Assembly (NCBI RefSeq): GCF_027938815.1
Contig: NZ_CP115913.1
Coordinates: forward strand, 616,001-680,000
Source of the DNA: Oceanirhabdus sp. W0125-5
Lineage (GTDB): Bacteria > Bacillota > Clostridia > Clostridiales > Clostridiaceae
Reading direction: 5' to 3'
Length of the DNA stretch: 64,000 bases
In this document: positions 8,689 through 17,770 of the stretch, one piece after another
Numbering within the stretch: position 1 is the stretch's first letter
How the letters are laid out: the number at the start of each line of letters is the position of its first letter
Program-made: the position numbers and the translations under genes
Notes under the pieces: generated by a model
What the model was told of the DNA's origin: nothing
Databases searched by the model: none
What the model saw: only the letters and a program-made list of their open reading frames with translations

Positions 8689-9437
8689 TAGAATTAAAAA
8701 AAGTAGTTAAGAAATTCAATACAATAGATGGAGAAAAAATCATATTTGATAAATTAGATTTTAAAGTTCAGGAAGGGGAGTTCATATCTGTTGTAGGAGG
8801 TAATGGAGCTGGAAAATCTACTTTCATGAAGATATTGACTGGTGATATAGAAATTGAAGAAGGGGAAATATTATTTGATAATAATAATATTGAAAATCTT
8901 AATTCTTTTAAAAGAAAGAGATTCATATCAAAAGTATATCAAGATCCCAGTAAAGGTACTTCATCTAGTATGACTGTATTTGAGAATTTATCTATGGCAG
9001 ATAACAAAGGTAATAGATTTGGACTTTCATTAGGATTAAATACGAAGAGAAAAGCTTATTACATTGATACTTTGAAAGAGCTCGAGCTAGGGCTGGAAGA
9101 ACAATTAAACACAGAAGTAGGACTTTTATCAGGAGGACAAAGACAAGCTATCTCATTGATTATGGCAACATTAAAAACTCCTAAGTTACTATTATTAGAT
9201 GAGCATACCTCAGCATTAGACCCTAAAACTTCTAAAATAATTATGGAACAGACTAAGAATATAGTTGAGAAGAATAAGCTAACAACTATTATGATAACTC
9301 ATGATTTAAAGACAGCATTAGAATATGGAAATAGGCTTATTATGTTTGATAAAGGGAAAATAGTATTAGATGTAAAAGGAAAAGAAAAGGAAAACTTAAC
9401 AGTGGAATGTTTATTAAAAAAATGGGGACAGTTTTAA
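8685..9437 (+). CDS. trpZ: TrpZ-like ABC ATPase
   Basis: 250 residues. Walker A GGNGAGKST (about residues 37-45), signature LLSGGQRQA (about 145), Walker B LLLLDEHTSALDP, and switch histidine in MITHDL. The glutamate of the Walker B is kept, though the usual DEPT reads DEHT. It overlaps the permease stop by 4 nt (ATGATAG), so translation is probably coupled. It supplies energy for the putative tryptophan importer. Confidence 0.88.
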   Translation: MIELKKVVKKFNTIDGEKIIFDKLDFKVQEGEFISVVGGNGAGKSTFMKILTGDIEIEEGEILFDNNNIENLNSFKRKRFISKVYQDPSKGTSSSMTVFENLSMADNKGNRFGLSLGLNTKRKAYYIDTLKELELGLEEQLNTEVGLLSGGQRQAISLIMATLKTPKLLLLDEHTSALDPKTSKIIMEQTKNIVEKNKLTTIMITHDLKTALEYGNRLIMFDKGKIVLDVKGKEKENLTVECLLKKWGQF

Positions 9438-9449
9438 CTATTTAAGGGA

Positions 9450-9478
9450 AAAGCCTTGCTTAAATGCAAGGCTTTAAT
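9450..9478 (+). terminator. Bidirectional terminator after trpZ
   Basis: AAAGCCTTGC (9450-9459) pairs perfectly with GCAAGGCTTT (9466-9475) around a 6-nt loop. It separates the trp operon from the convergent kinase gene that ends at 9481, and has T/A-rich flanks suitable for both strands. Confidence 0.8.
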
Positions 9479-9480
9479 TA

Positions 9481-11484
9481 TTATTCTTTATAAGTTGGCA
9501 TATCAATATTTACTTTAAATAAATCGCCATCAATATTTATATCAAAGTTACCTTTCTGTAATTCAACAAGACTTTTAGCTATTGAAAGTCCTAGTCCACT
9601 TCCTTCGCTAGTTCTAGATTCATCTCCACGTTTAAATCTTTCCGTTAATTCATCAGCACTTATATTAAGTTTAGATGAAGAAATATTTTTTAATACAATA
9701 GAAGTTGTATTATCTGAAGGAATTACATTAATGTATACTCTTGTATTCTGAAGAGAATATTTAAGTATATTTGATATTAGATTTTCTAATACACGCCATA
9801 ATAACCTGCCATCAGCTTTAACAAAAGCCTTTTCTTCAGGATAATCTAACTGAAAATCTAAATTTGAAGCAGCTATCTTATCATCTAATTCACCCATGCA
9901 TTGAATTAATAAAGAAGATATATCTACCTTTGTTAAATTAACGGGTATATCACCACTGGAAGCCTTTGAAGCTTCAAATAAATCATCAGTTAAAGTTTTA
10001 AGTCTTTGTGATTTTTGTTCTAAGATACTTAAATACTTCTCTGCATTTTCAGAGTCAAATCCTTCTCTTTTTAATAAATCCACATAGTTTATTATAGAAG
10101 TAAGCGGTGTTCTTATATCGTGGGATACGTTACTAATAAGCTCAGTTTTCAATCGTTCACTTTTCAACTCATTGTTAACGGCTGCTTTTAATCCACTAGT
10201 TATACCGTTAATGTCTTTAGCTAAATCACTATAAATTCCATGGTCACTTGTATTTATTACATAATCAAGTTCTCCATTTTTAATTTGGTCTACTCCTTTA
10301 ATGATATTCTTTAAATCACTAGCTTTCCTAGGAGTAGGAATCATTCTAAGAGCTACAGGCAAGCTGCTGAATAGTCTTATGATAAATGAATATATCTTTA
10401 CTAAAATCTTATATGATAAATTGTGTTTAATGATTGTTTTGTTTTTAATATGCTTTATTATACTTAGCAGCAGGTTAATACCTAATGCAGATGATACTGC
10501 CATACAAGGTATTAATGAAGCTAATTTCATATAATCAAATGTCTCTGAAAGAATACCAAAACAAATAGCGATAAGAGAGAAAGTCACAAAGATATTTATA
10601 TCAATATATAACTTGTCTAGCAAAGATAGATGAACATTATCATCATTAGATTTTCTTCCAGTATAAATTAAGAGATAAATAATGGAAGCAATAAATCCTA
10701 ACATTAATAGGGCAATAGTAAGTAAGTGTGATTGTAATATTTTACAATCTTCATTCCACTTTTCAATTTTAGGATTTAAAAAAGTTTCATCTAATGCAAT
10801 ATATAATATATCCTGTGGATAATAACCTAATTCAGTGGAACTATAGTATTGGTTAGCTAAATATTGTGATGAATAATTATAACCATCCATATCGAATAAT
10901 TTATATGCAGGTTTTGAAGTGAAAAATTCTTTAGATGTATTTGAAGAGTTGGTATACTTATATTCTTCACTTGACATATAATAATATAATCCATCAATAT
11001 CATTAATTTCATTAAGTAGTTTATTAAAGCTACTTAATGTTCTATTTATATATATTTTTTTATATGCATCAATTTCTTTAGCATATAATGTTTCAAATTC
11101 ATTTAATAATTCTTTTTCAGAAATTTGCCCTTCAGAATACTCTTTTGAATTACGTTTGAAATCACTATAAAGGTTTCTCAACTCATGAGAATAACTAAAT
11201 GAGTTGTTAGAATTTTGATCTATTGTTCCACCAGATTTAATATATTCTTCACTTTTATAGAATTTTAAAATTCTTTCTAATTTGTATGAAATATCACTAA
11301 GCTCATATTTTAAATCAATACTTTTCAAATAATCATCTTCAAATATTGAATCAAATGAAACATTTGTATTAATATCTAAGTAAGCAAGAGTAGCTGTGAT
11401 TCCCGTTAAACAAGCTACTGCTAAAATAAATGCTATTGCTTTTGTAATAATGCTGTATTTAATATTTTTCAATTTTGTAGCCAA
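9481..11484 (-). CDS. Sensor histidine kinase, large extracytoplasmic domain
   Basis: 667 residues, unusually long. One N-terminal membrane segment (about 13-34), an extracytoplasmic region of about 215 residues rich in Tyr, Ser and Asn, then three membrane segments (about 252-345) before a HAMP-like linker. Phospho-acceptor H455 lies in NVSHDIRTPL; the ATPase domain has NLISNILKY and GSGLGLSIAK. The start is a TTG (11484) with GGTGGTGTGGGG upstream, overlapping the response regulator gene by 26 nt. The pair resembles clostridial kinases that respond to envelope stress, but the signal is unknown. Confidence 0.9.
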   Translation of the reverse strand: MATKLKNIKYSIITKAIAFILAVACLTGITATLAYLDINTNVSFDSIFEDDYLKSIDLKYELSDISYKLERILKFYKSEEYIKSGGTIDQNSNNSFSYSHELRNLYSDFKRNSKEYSEGQISEKELLNEFETLYAKEIDAYKKIYINRTLSSFNKLLNEINDIDGLYYYMSSEEYKYTNSSNTSKEFFTSKPAYKLFDMDGYNYSSQYLANQYYSSTELGYYPQDILYIALDETFLNPKIEKWNEDCKILQSHLLTIALLMLGFIASIIYLLIYTGRKSNDDNVHLSLLDKLYIDINIFVTFSLIAICFGILSETFDYMKLASLIPCMAVSSALGINLLLSIIKHIKNKTIIKHNLSYKILVKIYSFIIRLFSSLPVALRMIPTPRKASDLKNIIKGVDQIKNGELDYVINTSDHGIYSDLAKDINGITSGLKAAVNNELKSERLKTELISNVSHDIRTPLTSIINYVDLLKREGFDSENAEKYLSILEQKSQRLKTLTDDLFEASKASSGDIPVNLTKVDISSLLIQCMGELDDKIAASNLDFQLDYPEEKAFVKADGRLLWRVLENLISNILKYSLQNTRVYINVIPSDNTTSIVLKNISSSKLNISADELTERFKRGDESRTSEGSGLGLSIAKSLVELQKGNFDINIDGDLFKVNIDMPTYKE

Positions 11485-12148
11485 TTCCCCACACCACCTT
11501 TAAATATTTTGGATCTTTTGGATTTATCTCAATTTTTTCTCGTATTCTTCTTATATGAACTGCCACTGTGTTTTCTGGATTATATGAAGGCTCATTCCAA
11601 GCATTCTCATAAATTTGATCTATTGAAAATACCTTTCCTGCATTTTCTGTTAGCAGCTTAAGTATGTTATATTCAATTCTAGTTAATTTAATCAGTTCAC
11701 CATCAACATATACTTCTTTTCTTTCATCATCTACAATTAGTTCACCAGTTTTATAAATTCCTGTTTTAGGCACAAAACTACCAAGCGCAGTGTATCTTCT
11801 TAGTTGAGATTTAACTCTAGCAATAAGTTCAAGTGGATTGAAAGGTTTTGATACATAATCATCTGCTCCCACATTCAAGCCCATTATCTTATCCATATCC
11901 TCAGATTTTGCGGAAAGCATTATAACAGGAATATTACTGTTTTTTCTTATCTCATTTGTAGCTTTAATACCATCCATTACAGGCATCATAATATCCATTA
12001 TAATTAAATGCATTTCATTAGTTTTAAGTATATCTAAAGCTTCTGCGCCATTATAAGCTTTAAATATGTCATATCCCTCACTTGATAAGTATATCTCTAT
12101 AGCATCAACGATTTCTCTATCATCATCACAAATTAGTATATTCATCAT
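11459..12148 (-). CDS. OmpR-family response regulator
   Basis: 229 residues. The receiver has acidic residues D8-D10, phospho-acceptor D52 (IIMDIMMP) and the VSKPFNP lysine. The C-terminal winged helix shows LTRIEYNILKLLTENAGKV and VHIRRIREKIE. GGTGGTG lies upstream of the ATG. It is co-transcribed with the overlapping kinase gene. The ABC-2 exporter operon lies upstream in the same direction but is separated by a hairpin, so regulation of that exporter is only a possibility. Confidence 0.92.
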   Translation of the reverse strand: MMNILICDDDREIVDAIEIYLSSEGYDIFKAYNGAEALDILKTNEMHLIIMDIMMPVMDGIKATNEIRKNSNIPVIMLSAKSEDMDKIMGLNVGADDYVSKPFNPLELIARVKSQLRRYTALGSFVPKTGIYKTGELIVDDERKEVYVDGELIKLTRIEYNILKLLTENAGKVFSIDQIYENAWNEPSYNPENTVAVHIRRIREKIEINPKDPKYLKVVWGIGYKIEKY

Positions 12149-12280
12149 GTAACACCACCCCGATTTAATATAAACATATTATATCACTACCTTTCATCTT
12201 GTTCTCTATAAACATGTTATCATTTAAATTTTACAAATAACTTAATGAAATTCTTAAGACTTTATTAACTAAATTAATAA

Positions 12281-12313
12281 GAGCTCTCATCTATATAATA
12301 AGGATGAGAGCTC
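12281..12313 (-). terminator. Hairpin between ABC-2 operon and response regulator
   Basis: GAGCTCTCATC and GATGAGAGCTC form a perfect 11-bp stem. On the minus strand it is followed by an AT-rich tail (TTATTAATTT), suitable for ending the ABC-2 operon. Confidence 0.6.
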
Positions 12314-12418
12314 CAAAATTCTTTATAATTGTGAATCAATCTGTTATCAAACAAAGAGGTTTATTACTCTTGAAAACAGTAAGTAGCAGAATTGAGTTTT
12401 AACTTATTAATCCCTTGT

Positions 12419-13378
12419 TTAGCTTGTATATATCATTTTTATAATTTCTTCAATGCTAGGTTCTTCAACTTTAAAATCTTCTACATTAAAATTATTAAAA
12501 AGATTTTTTGCAATTTCTGATGTATCCTGTTTGGTTTTCACATTTAATATAAGTTGATTTTTACTTGTATCATACTTTCCATGATGTTTAGAGAGTATTC
12601 TATTTAAGTGATTATCTTCACCATTAAGGTCCATTTGAGCAATAACCTTAATTGGAAGATCAGTTATTGTTTTTAATTCATCAACTTTCCCTTTATATAC
12701 GATATCACCATGATTTAGTACCAGCATTTCATTACATAATGTCTCTATATCTTTCATATCATGAGTTGTGAGAAATATTGTTTTTCCATTGTTATTAACT
12801 TCTTGAAGAAAGTCTACTACTTTATGTTTAGAGACCACATCTAATCCTATTGTAGGTTCATCAAGAAAGAGAATATCAGGATCATGAATCATACAAGCCC
12901 CTAGTTCTGCTCTCATTCTTTGACCTAGACTAAGTTGCCTTACAGGATGATTCAAAATATCTTGAAGAAATAAGTTTTCTACTAGATATTCTAGTTGTCT
13001 TTTGTATTTTTTTTCATCTACTTTATAGATACCTTTTAAAAGCTCATAAGTATCTTTTACAGGAAGATCCCACCACATTTGAGTCTTCTGTCCGAAGACT
13101 ACTCCTATATTTTGAACATACTTTTTCCTATCTTTGTAGGGGATATATTCTCCTACTTTAACTATCCCATCACTTGGGTTCATAATACCTGTTAGAATTT
13201 TTATAGTTGTAGATTTACCAGCCCCATTGGGTCCAATATAACCTAGAAATTCTCCCTGTTTTACAGTGAAATTTACCCCTTTAAGGGCTTCGATTTTTCT
13301 CTTATTTCTTCTAAAAAGGCTCTTCTTTTCATATACAGTGTATTCTTTTTTGAGTCCTTCAACAGTAATAAATTCCAT
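12419..13378 (-). CDS. ABC-2 exporter ATPase
   Basis: 319 residues from the ATG at 13378, which has GGAGGTG 5 nt upstream; the reading to 13429 lacks a ribosome site. Walker A GPNGAGKST (about 49-57), signature LSLGQRMRAE, Walker B ILFLDEPTIGLD and switch histidine in LTTHDMKD. The approximately 80-residue C-terminal extension is of the kind found in DrrA/NatA-like exporter ATPases. It is encoded after two membrane proteins of the ABC2_membrane_6 type, and the three make an exporter of unknown substrate. Confidence 0.9.
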   Translation of the reverse strand: MEFITVEGLKKEYTVYEKKSLFRRNKRKIEALKGVNFTVKQGEFLGYIGPNGAGKSTTIKILTGIMNPSDGIVKVGEYIPYKDRKKYVQNIGVVFGQKTQMWWDLPVKDTYELLKGIYKVDEKKYKRQLEYLVENLFLQDILNHPVRQLSLGQRMRAELGACMIHDPDILFLDEPTIGLDVVSKHKVVDFLQEVNNNGKTIFLTTHDMKDIETLCNEMLVLNHGDIVYKGKVDELKTITDLPIKVIAQMDLNGEDNHLNRILSKHHGKYDTSKNQLILNVKTKQDTSEIAKNLFNNFNVEDFKVEEPSIEEIIKMIYTS

Positions 13379-13412
13379 AGCTGCACCTCCTAGATTTAAT
13401 TCTAGTAAAACT

Positions 13413-13564
13413 TTGTATTTAAAGTACAATATTTTATCACAGATAAAATGAGTAAAAACGTATTGTCCTAAAGAACAACAAAATATAGATTTTCACCTTA
13501 GTGAAAATCATCAATCATTCTCCATTTTCCATTCTCCATTCTCCATTAGCGAGCAAAGCGAGCA
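13413..13564. repeat. Hairpin element family B, half copy
   Basis: The core TTGTATTTAAAGTACAA (13413-13429) is followed by hairpin 1 (ATTTTATC/GATAAAAT, 13431-13449), hairpin 2 (TTGTCCTAAAGAACAA, 13463-13478), hairpin 3 (GATTTTCAC/GTGAAAATC, 13488-13509) and a pyrimidine-rich tract of CATTCTC repeats to about 13547. Order and spacing match one half of the symmetric element at 60464-60700. It lies between the ABC-2 ATPase and permease genes. Confidence 0.75.
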
Positions 13565-14341
13565 CTAAGTTCCTGCACTGGAATACTTTTTAATTCCAGA
13601 AGTCCATATGAAATATGAGATTGGAGTCATAACTATGATTGCTAAAAGTGGACTTATTAAATAAAGCATATTATCCGATTTTCCTGTGTAATAGAGAAGA
13701 GGATAATAATTTATGGAGAAAAATGGAATTATAAAAGTTAGAATAAAACTGAATATGTTATGGTATATTGTTGCTGGGTACTGAGCGGCAGTTCGTGTGG
13801 AATAATGTCCAAGAATAACTATATCCTTATTCTTGCCTGTCCAAAATGCTGTTGATGCAAGAATAACACTTACCTGAAAATTCATTAAGGTTGAAGCTAT
13901 TATTAAGAATGGCAAGTACAGATATATACTATTATTTATAAAAGTACATTTAGAAAGTGCCCAAATACCAACTGCAATAGCTTGGATAACCATACCTAAT
14001 CTTTTAAAGTCAACTCTCCGTAACATCATCTGTATTAGAGGTGATACAGGCCTAATAAGCACTGAATCAAATTTACCTGTAAGTATATATGTTTCAAATC
14101 TATTAAATTCATCTCCAAAGAACCTGCATAATCCAAAACCTAGTTCAATAATTGCATACATAAGGGCAATTTCTTGAAGCTGCCATCCATCAATGTTTTT
14201 GAAGCGCATTAATATAAATACAATTATTAAAAAGTCTCCAAACAATGCCAAAATATTTCCAAGAATACTAACTATAAAATCAAATTTATATTGTGTTTGA
14301 GTTTTGAAAGATGCCTTGAAGAGAGTTAAATAAAGTTTCAT
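13565..14341 (-). CDS. ABC-2 family permease
   Basis: 258 residues, ATG with AAGGAGG upstream. Six hydrophobic segments and the sequence FNRFETYILTGKFDSVLIRPVSP near residues 80-105, which is conserved in the ABC2_membrane_6 (formerly DUF990) family. It begins 1 nt after the stop of its partner permease. About 190 nt containing a repeat element separate it from the ATPase gene, which may lower coupling within the operon. Confidence 0.85.
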   Translation of the reverse strand: MKLYLTLFKASFKTQTQYKFDFIVSILGNILALFGDFLIIVFILMRFKNIDGWQLQEIALMYAIIELGFGLCRFFGDEFNRFETYILTGKFDSVLIRPVSPLIQMMLRRVDFKRLGMVIQAIAVGIWALSKCTFINNSIYLYLPFLIIASTLMNFQVSVILASTAFWTGKNKDIVILGHYSTRTAAQYPATIYHNIFSFILTFIIPFFSINYYPLLYYTGKSDNMLYLISPLLAIIVMTPISYFIWTSGIKKYSSAGT

Positions 14342-14342
14342 A

Positions 14343-15119
14343 TTAACCTCCTTGGATAGCCATTTTTTTTGTTAATCGAGCTGTAAGTGAATAAGCTGTT
14401 ATAAATAATATCAATATCCAAATCCATTGATTAACACAGGCTTTAAATAAATTGTATTGACCTAGATATACTGCTGTAGGAACATACGAAGTGTATGCAA
14501 AGGGCAGATTCATTATTATTTGTTTAAAAGTTTCTGGGTAATATTTTAAGTGAATAAATGCACCGCTGAATATTGCAGTTGCAAAATAATAGATGCTTTG
14601 AACACCATTTATTGATAAGAACTTTATACTCCAAAGTCCAATAAAATAATTGATAAAAAAAGCAATTATTACACCATTAATTAATGTAATAAAATAGGGT
14701 AGAACTTGATGAACATCTGGAAGAGATACTCCCATGGCTAATACACCGAAAAGAAAAATAGGTATTGATTTAAAGAAGAAATTATAAAGAATATGACCAG
14801 CAATTTCAAAAAAGCTGTTGTATAAAAGACTATATGGTCTTAACATTTCATAGGCAATAGAACCGCTTGTGACTTTTTCAGGTATGTAACATCCATAAGG
14901 GAAAAACATTACAAGCCATAGTCCAGCTTGGTTAACCATGAGATAAGTAACTGTTTCCATGCCTTCTGGGGTGTTTCCCAATACTGAGAGCCATATTCGC
15001 ACATTAATATAACCGAAAACTATACTTCCAATGTTATTTATAATGTGATTGAGTAAATAGACTCGATCTCTTTGATAGGATTTTTTAGCTATACTGAATC
15101 CTCTAAAAATATTAACCAC
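14343..15119 (-). CDS. ABC-2 family permease
   Basis: 258 residues, polytopic, and homologous in layout to the next gene: VTSGSIAYEMLRPYSLLYNS near residue 85 is the equivalent of the conserved loop in the partner. The two permeases probably form a heterodimer served by the ATPase at 12419-13378. The start is uncertain: the GTG at 15119 overlaps its own GGAGG, so translation may begin a few codons later or at an unusual codon. Confidence 0.82.
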   Translation of the reverse strand: MVNIFRGFSIAKKSYQRDRVYLLNHIINNIGSIVFGYINVRIWLSVLGNTPEGMETVTYLMVNQAGLWLVMFFPYGCYIPEKVTSGSIAYEMLRPYSLLYNSFFEIAGHILYNFFFKSIPIFLFGVLAMGVSLPDVHQVLPYFITLINGVIIAFFINYFIGLWSIKFLSINGVQSIYYFATAIFSGAFIHLKYYPETFKQIIMNLPFAYTSYVPTAVYLGQYNLFKACVNQWIWILILFITAYSLTARLTKKMAIQGG

Positions 15120-15161
15120 CTCCGAATTATATTGGCTTTGTTGATTTGAAATAATAATTAT

Positions 15162-15187
15162 AAAGTTAGTCCGTATAGGCTAACTTT
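15162..15187 (-). terminator. Terminator after methyltransferase gene
   Basis: AAAGTTAG and CTAACTTT form an 8-bp stem around a 10-nt loop; on the minus strand it is followed by a T/A-rich tail. It overlaps the stop region of the methyltransferase gene. Confidence 0.5.
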
Positions 15188-15953
15188 ATTTTCTTGCCAA
15201 ATATAATTCTATGGTGTCATATATAGTTATAACATTACCATGTTCCATAATAGCATTTTTAATTTCGCGGTATAATAGTTCCTTTGTAGACTCTTCCATA
15301 ATTATATGGTCTGAATATGTATTTAATAAGGAGATATAACTTGTAGAGTCAAATTCTCGCGTTTGGTGATATAACTTTACTTCTACATCTCTAAAGCCAT
15401 AGGATTGGATAGTTTTTGATATTCTATTATGTCTTTCAGTATTAATTTCTATGAACTTTGTATTTGAAGGTCTGTATTTTTGGTATATATCTTGAATTTT
15501 TTGATGCAATAAATCATCTTCTCGTTTTACGAAAGGTTTATTCCAAAATAATGCTAACGTTCCATCATTTCTTAATAAGTTTAATGCTTTTGGGTAACCT
15601 ATGTCATCAGGAATCCAATGAAATGCTGTTGCAGAGTAAAGAATATCAAAAGTATTATCATTGCACTGAAAATCTTCAAATGAAGTATTGAGTACCCTAA
15701 ATTTCTCATATTCTTTAAACTTTTCTTTTGAGTATTCTGCCAGGTCTTTTCCAAGTTCAATGGCAGTTACATCACATCCTGTCATGAGAAAAGGCTTAGT
15801 TGCTTGACCAGTACCGATGCCTACTTCTACGGCTTTTTTATTTTGATTAAGTTTGGAATATTGAATAATATCATGGAATAATTCTTTACAATATGTTGGT
15901 CTCCATTGATCGTAATTCTTAACATCTTCATTAAATGTAAAACGTTTGTCCAT
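15186..15953 (-). CDS. Class I SAM-dependent methyltransferase
   Basis: 255 residues, ATG with GGAGG 7 nt upstream. SAM-binding motif I is VEVGIGTGQATKPF (about residues 41-54), with the acidic residue of motif II in VTAIELG and motif IV region FDILYSATAFHWI. The fold is of the Methyltransf_11 type. The substrate is not shown; relatives are often annotated as generic or small-molecule methyltransferases. It stands alone and is divergent from the GNAT gene at 16180. Confidence 0.85.
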   Translation of the reverse strand: MDKRFTFNEDVKNYDQWRPTYCKELFHDIIQYSKLNQNKKAVEVGIGTGQATKPFLMTGCDVTAIELGKDLAEYSKEKFKEYEKFRVLNTSFEDFQCNDNTFDILYSATAFHWIPDDIGYPKALNLLRNDGTLALFWNKPFVKREDDLLHQKIQDIYQKYRPSNTKFIEINTERHNRISKTIQSYGFRDVEVKLYHQTREFDSTSYISLLNTYSDHIIMEESTKELLYREIKNAIMEHGNVITIYDTIELYLARK

Positions 15954-16179
15954 ATTATACCTCCATATGATTAAAGATTTTTCATGAAATGCGATTTTAT
16001 TGGGTTAGATAAGTTCCCAATTGCGAGCGGAATTCCAGTATATCACAGCAAATTCCATTGTTCAATATGTTTTTGAAAATTAATACAATAATGTTAATGG
16101 TTTTAAGAGTGGGCAATAATATGGTATATTATTACTATAATAGAATTAAAATGAAATAAATTGAAAGGGGTTAAGGGGA

Positions 16180-16671
16180 ATGAAGATTCAATTAAAAAAA
16201 ATCCTAGATAATAAAATAAAAAGTTCATATAAATGGGAATTAGAGTATTTGATTTCAGAGGGCATAGAATTAAAAGAAAAGCTTAAATGTTATCTCTCAA
16301 AATTTACAGAAGGCATATTAGATCCTGATATATCAGGAAAAAATCCAGATAAATTCATTGAAAATCTTCAAAACAATGTTTTTGGAGAGTTTTCAAAAAG
16401 ATATATTTTAACTGCATGTGATAAAGAAAAAGCAGTAGGAATTCTCATAGGGATGCCTGTAAATAAACATAGATTACATATATATTCACTGCATGTTTCA
16501 CCTGAATATAGAAAGAAAGGTGTTGGTTCCACTTTACTATATAGATGTATAAATGATATGCATACAGATGATTTTAAAGAGATTACTTTAGATGTTCATA
16601 TAGATAATATACCTGCATACAATTTATATAAGAAATTTAACTTCTTAGAGATTAAGGATAATATTCAATAA
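16180..16671 (+). CDS. GNAT-family N-acetyltransferase
   Basis: 163 residues. The acetyl-CoA binding motif V.PEYRKKGVGSTLL is at about residues 111-125, after the beta strand IYSLHVSP, and the C-terminal ends NLYKKFNFLEI, as usual for GNAT proteins. An AAGGGG site lies upstream. The first 60 residues are charged and less typical. A nitroreductase gene begins 18 nt later and is likely co-transcribed. Substrate unknown. Confidence 0.82.
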   Translation: MKIQLKKILDNKIKSSYKWELEYLISEGIELKEKLKCYLSKFTEGILDPDISGKNPDKFIENLQNNVFGEFSKRYILTACDKEKAVGILIGMPVNKHRLHIYSLHVSPEYRKKGVGSTLLYRCINDMHTDDFKEITLDVHIDNIPAYNLYKKFNFLEIKDNIQ

Positions 16672-16689
16672 TTTAGAGGGGGATATTTT

Positions 16690-17469
16690 ATGAATCCAAC
16701 AGTAGAATTACTAAATAAGAGGATGTCTCTTAGAAAATATGCAGACAAGCCTATTAGTAAAGAGGACTTAGATATTATACTTCATGGAGCTATGAGGGCA
16801 CCAACAGCGGGGAATATGATGTTATATTCCATATTAGTGATTAAGGATGAAGAAAAGAAAAAAAGATTAAGTGAAACATGTGATAACCAACCTTTTATTG
16901 CTACAGCACCAGTGGTATTGATATTCCTAGCTGATATGGAGAGGACATATGATTATTTTAAACATTGCAAGGTTGAGGAGATGTGCAAGGAAAGAAATAT
17001 GGAATATAGAGAACCAGGTTCAGCTAGTTTATTCCTTGCAGCAAGTGATGCGTTGATAGCAGCACAAAATGCAGTTGTAGCAGCTGAATCTATAGGAATA
17101 GGTTCATGCTATATCGGGGATATTGTTGAAAATTATGAAATTCATAAAGGGATGTTCAATTTACCTGATAAGGTATTCCCCGTTGGTATGCTTTGCTTAG
17201 GGCATTATCCAGAAGATATGGAGAGAATGACAACTACAAGACATGATAAGAAGTATATTATTTTTGATGAGGAGTATAGACATCTCACAGGAGAAGAATT
17301 CAATGATATGTATGATAGATTTGAAAAGAGACTTCCAAAAGACAATAAATTTGGTGCAAAAAATATAGGACAGATAATGTACTTAAGAAAATTTGGAACT
17401 GAGTTTTTTAAAGAGATGGAAAGGTCAGTAGAACTTATATATAGGCATTGGAAAGGTAAGGCAAAATAA
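16690..17469 (+). CDS. Nitroreductase-family oxidoreductase
   Basis: 259 residues. The N-terminus (LLNKRMSLRKYADKPIS) and APTAGNMM motif bind FMN phosphate in the nitroreductase fold; the segment AAQNAVVAAESIGIGSCYIGDI (about 125-146) and the late PVGMLCLGHYPE strand complete the flavin site. It should be an NAD(P)H-dependent FMN enzyme. The C-terminal 70 residues extend beyond the minimal fold, as in longer NfsA-like members. Likely an operon with the preceding GNAT and the following DUF6440 gene. Confidence 0.87.
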   Translation: MNPTVELLNKRMSLRKYADKPISKEDLDIILHGAMRAPTAGNMMLYSILVIKDEEKKKRLSETCDNQPFIATAPVVLIFLADMERTYDYFKHCKVEEMCKERNMEYREPGSASLFLAASDALIAAQNAVVAAESIGIGSCYIGDIVENYEIHKGMFNLPDKVFPVGMLCLGHYPEDMERMTTTRHDKKYIIFDEEYRHLTGEEFNDMYDRFEKRLPKDNKFGAKNIGQIMYLRKFGTEFFKEMERSVELIYRHWKGKAK

Positions 17470-17515
17470 AATTATTTAGAATAGATATTAGAAATTAAAA
17501 GATAGGTGGAAAGTT

Positions 17516-17695
17516 ATGAAGGAAAATAAAAGGTTTGAAGCTTTATATACCCAAGGAACCTCTTTGGAATATTTTAAAGTAATAGTGGATAAAGAAACTG
17601 GAGTAAATTATCTATATTCTAGGGATGGAGCTTCTGGGGGATTGACGGTATTATTAGATTCAGAAGGAAAACCAATTATAACAAAAAATAAATAA
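17516..17695 (+). CDS. DUF6440-type small protein
   Basis: 59 residues, ATG preceded by AGGTGG. The pattern RFE-x-LY-TQG, FKVIVDKETGVNYLYSRDG and GGLTVLLDSEGKPII fits the DUF6440 family of small soluble proteins, which has no known function. It follows the nitroreductase gene by 46 nt and precedes a terminator, so it is probably the last gene of that operon. Confidence 0.8.
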   Translation: MKENKRFEALYTQGTSLEYFKVIVDKETGVNYLYSRDGASGGLTVLLDSEGKPIITKNK

Positions 17696-17724
17696 TAGAT
17701 ACCTACTAATGAAATAGCTTATTA

Positions 17725-17763
17725 AAAAATCAGAGGTTGAATCTTGATTCACCTCTGATTTTA
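17725..17763 (+). terminator. Bidirectional terminator
   Basis: AAAATCAGAGGTTGAATC and GATTCACCTCTGATTTT pair with a single bulge around a 2-nt loop. It lies between the DUF6440 gene and the convergent esterase gene ending at 17771. Confidence 0.75.
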
Positions 17764-17770
17764 ATTATTA

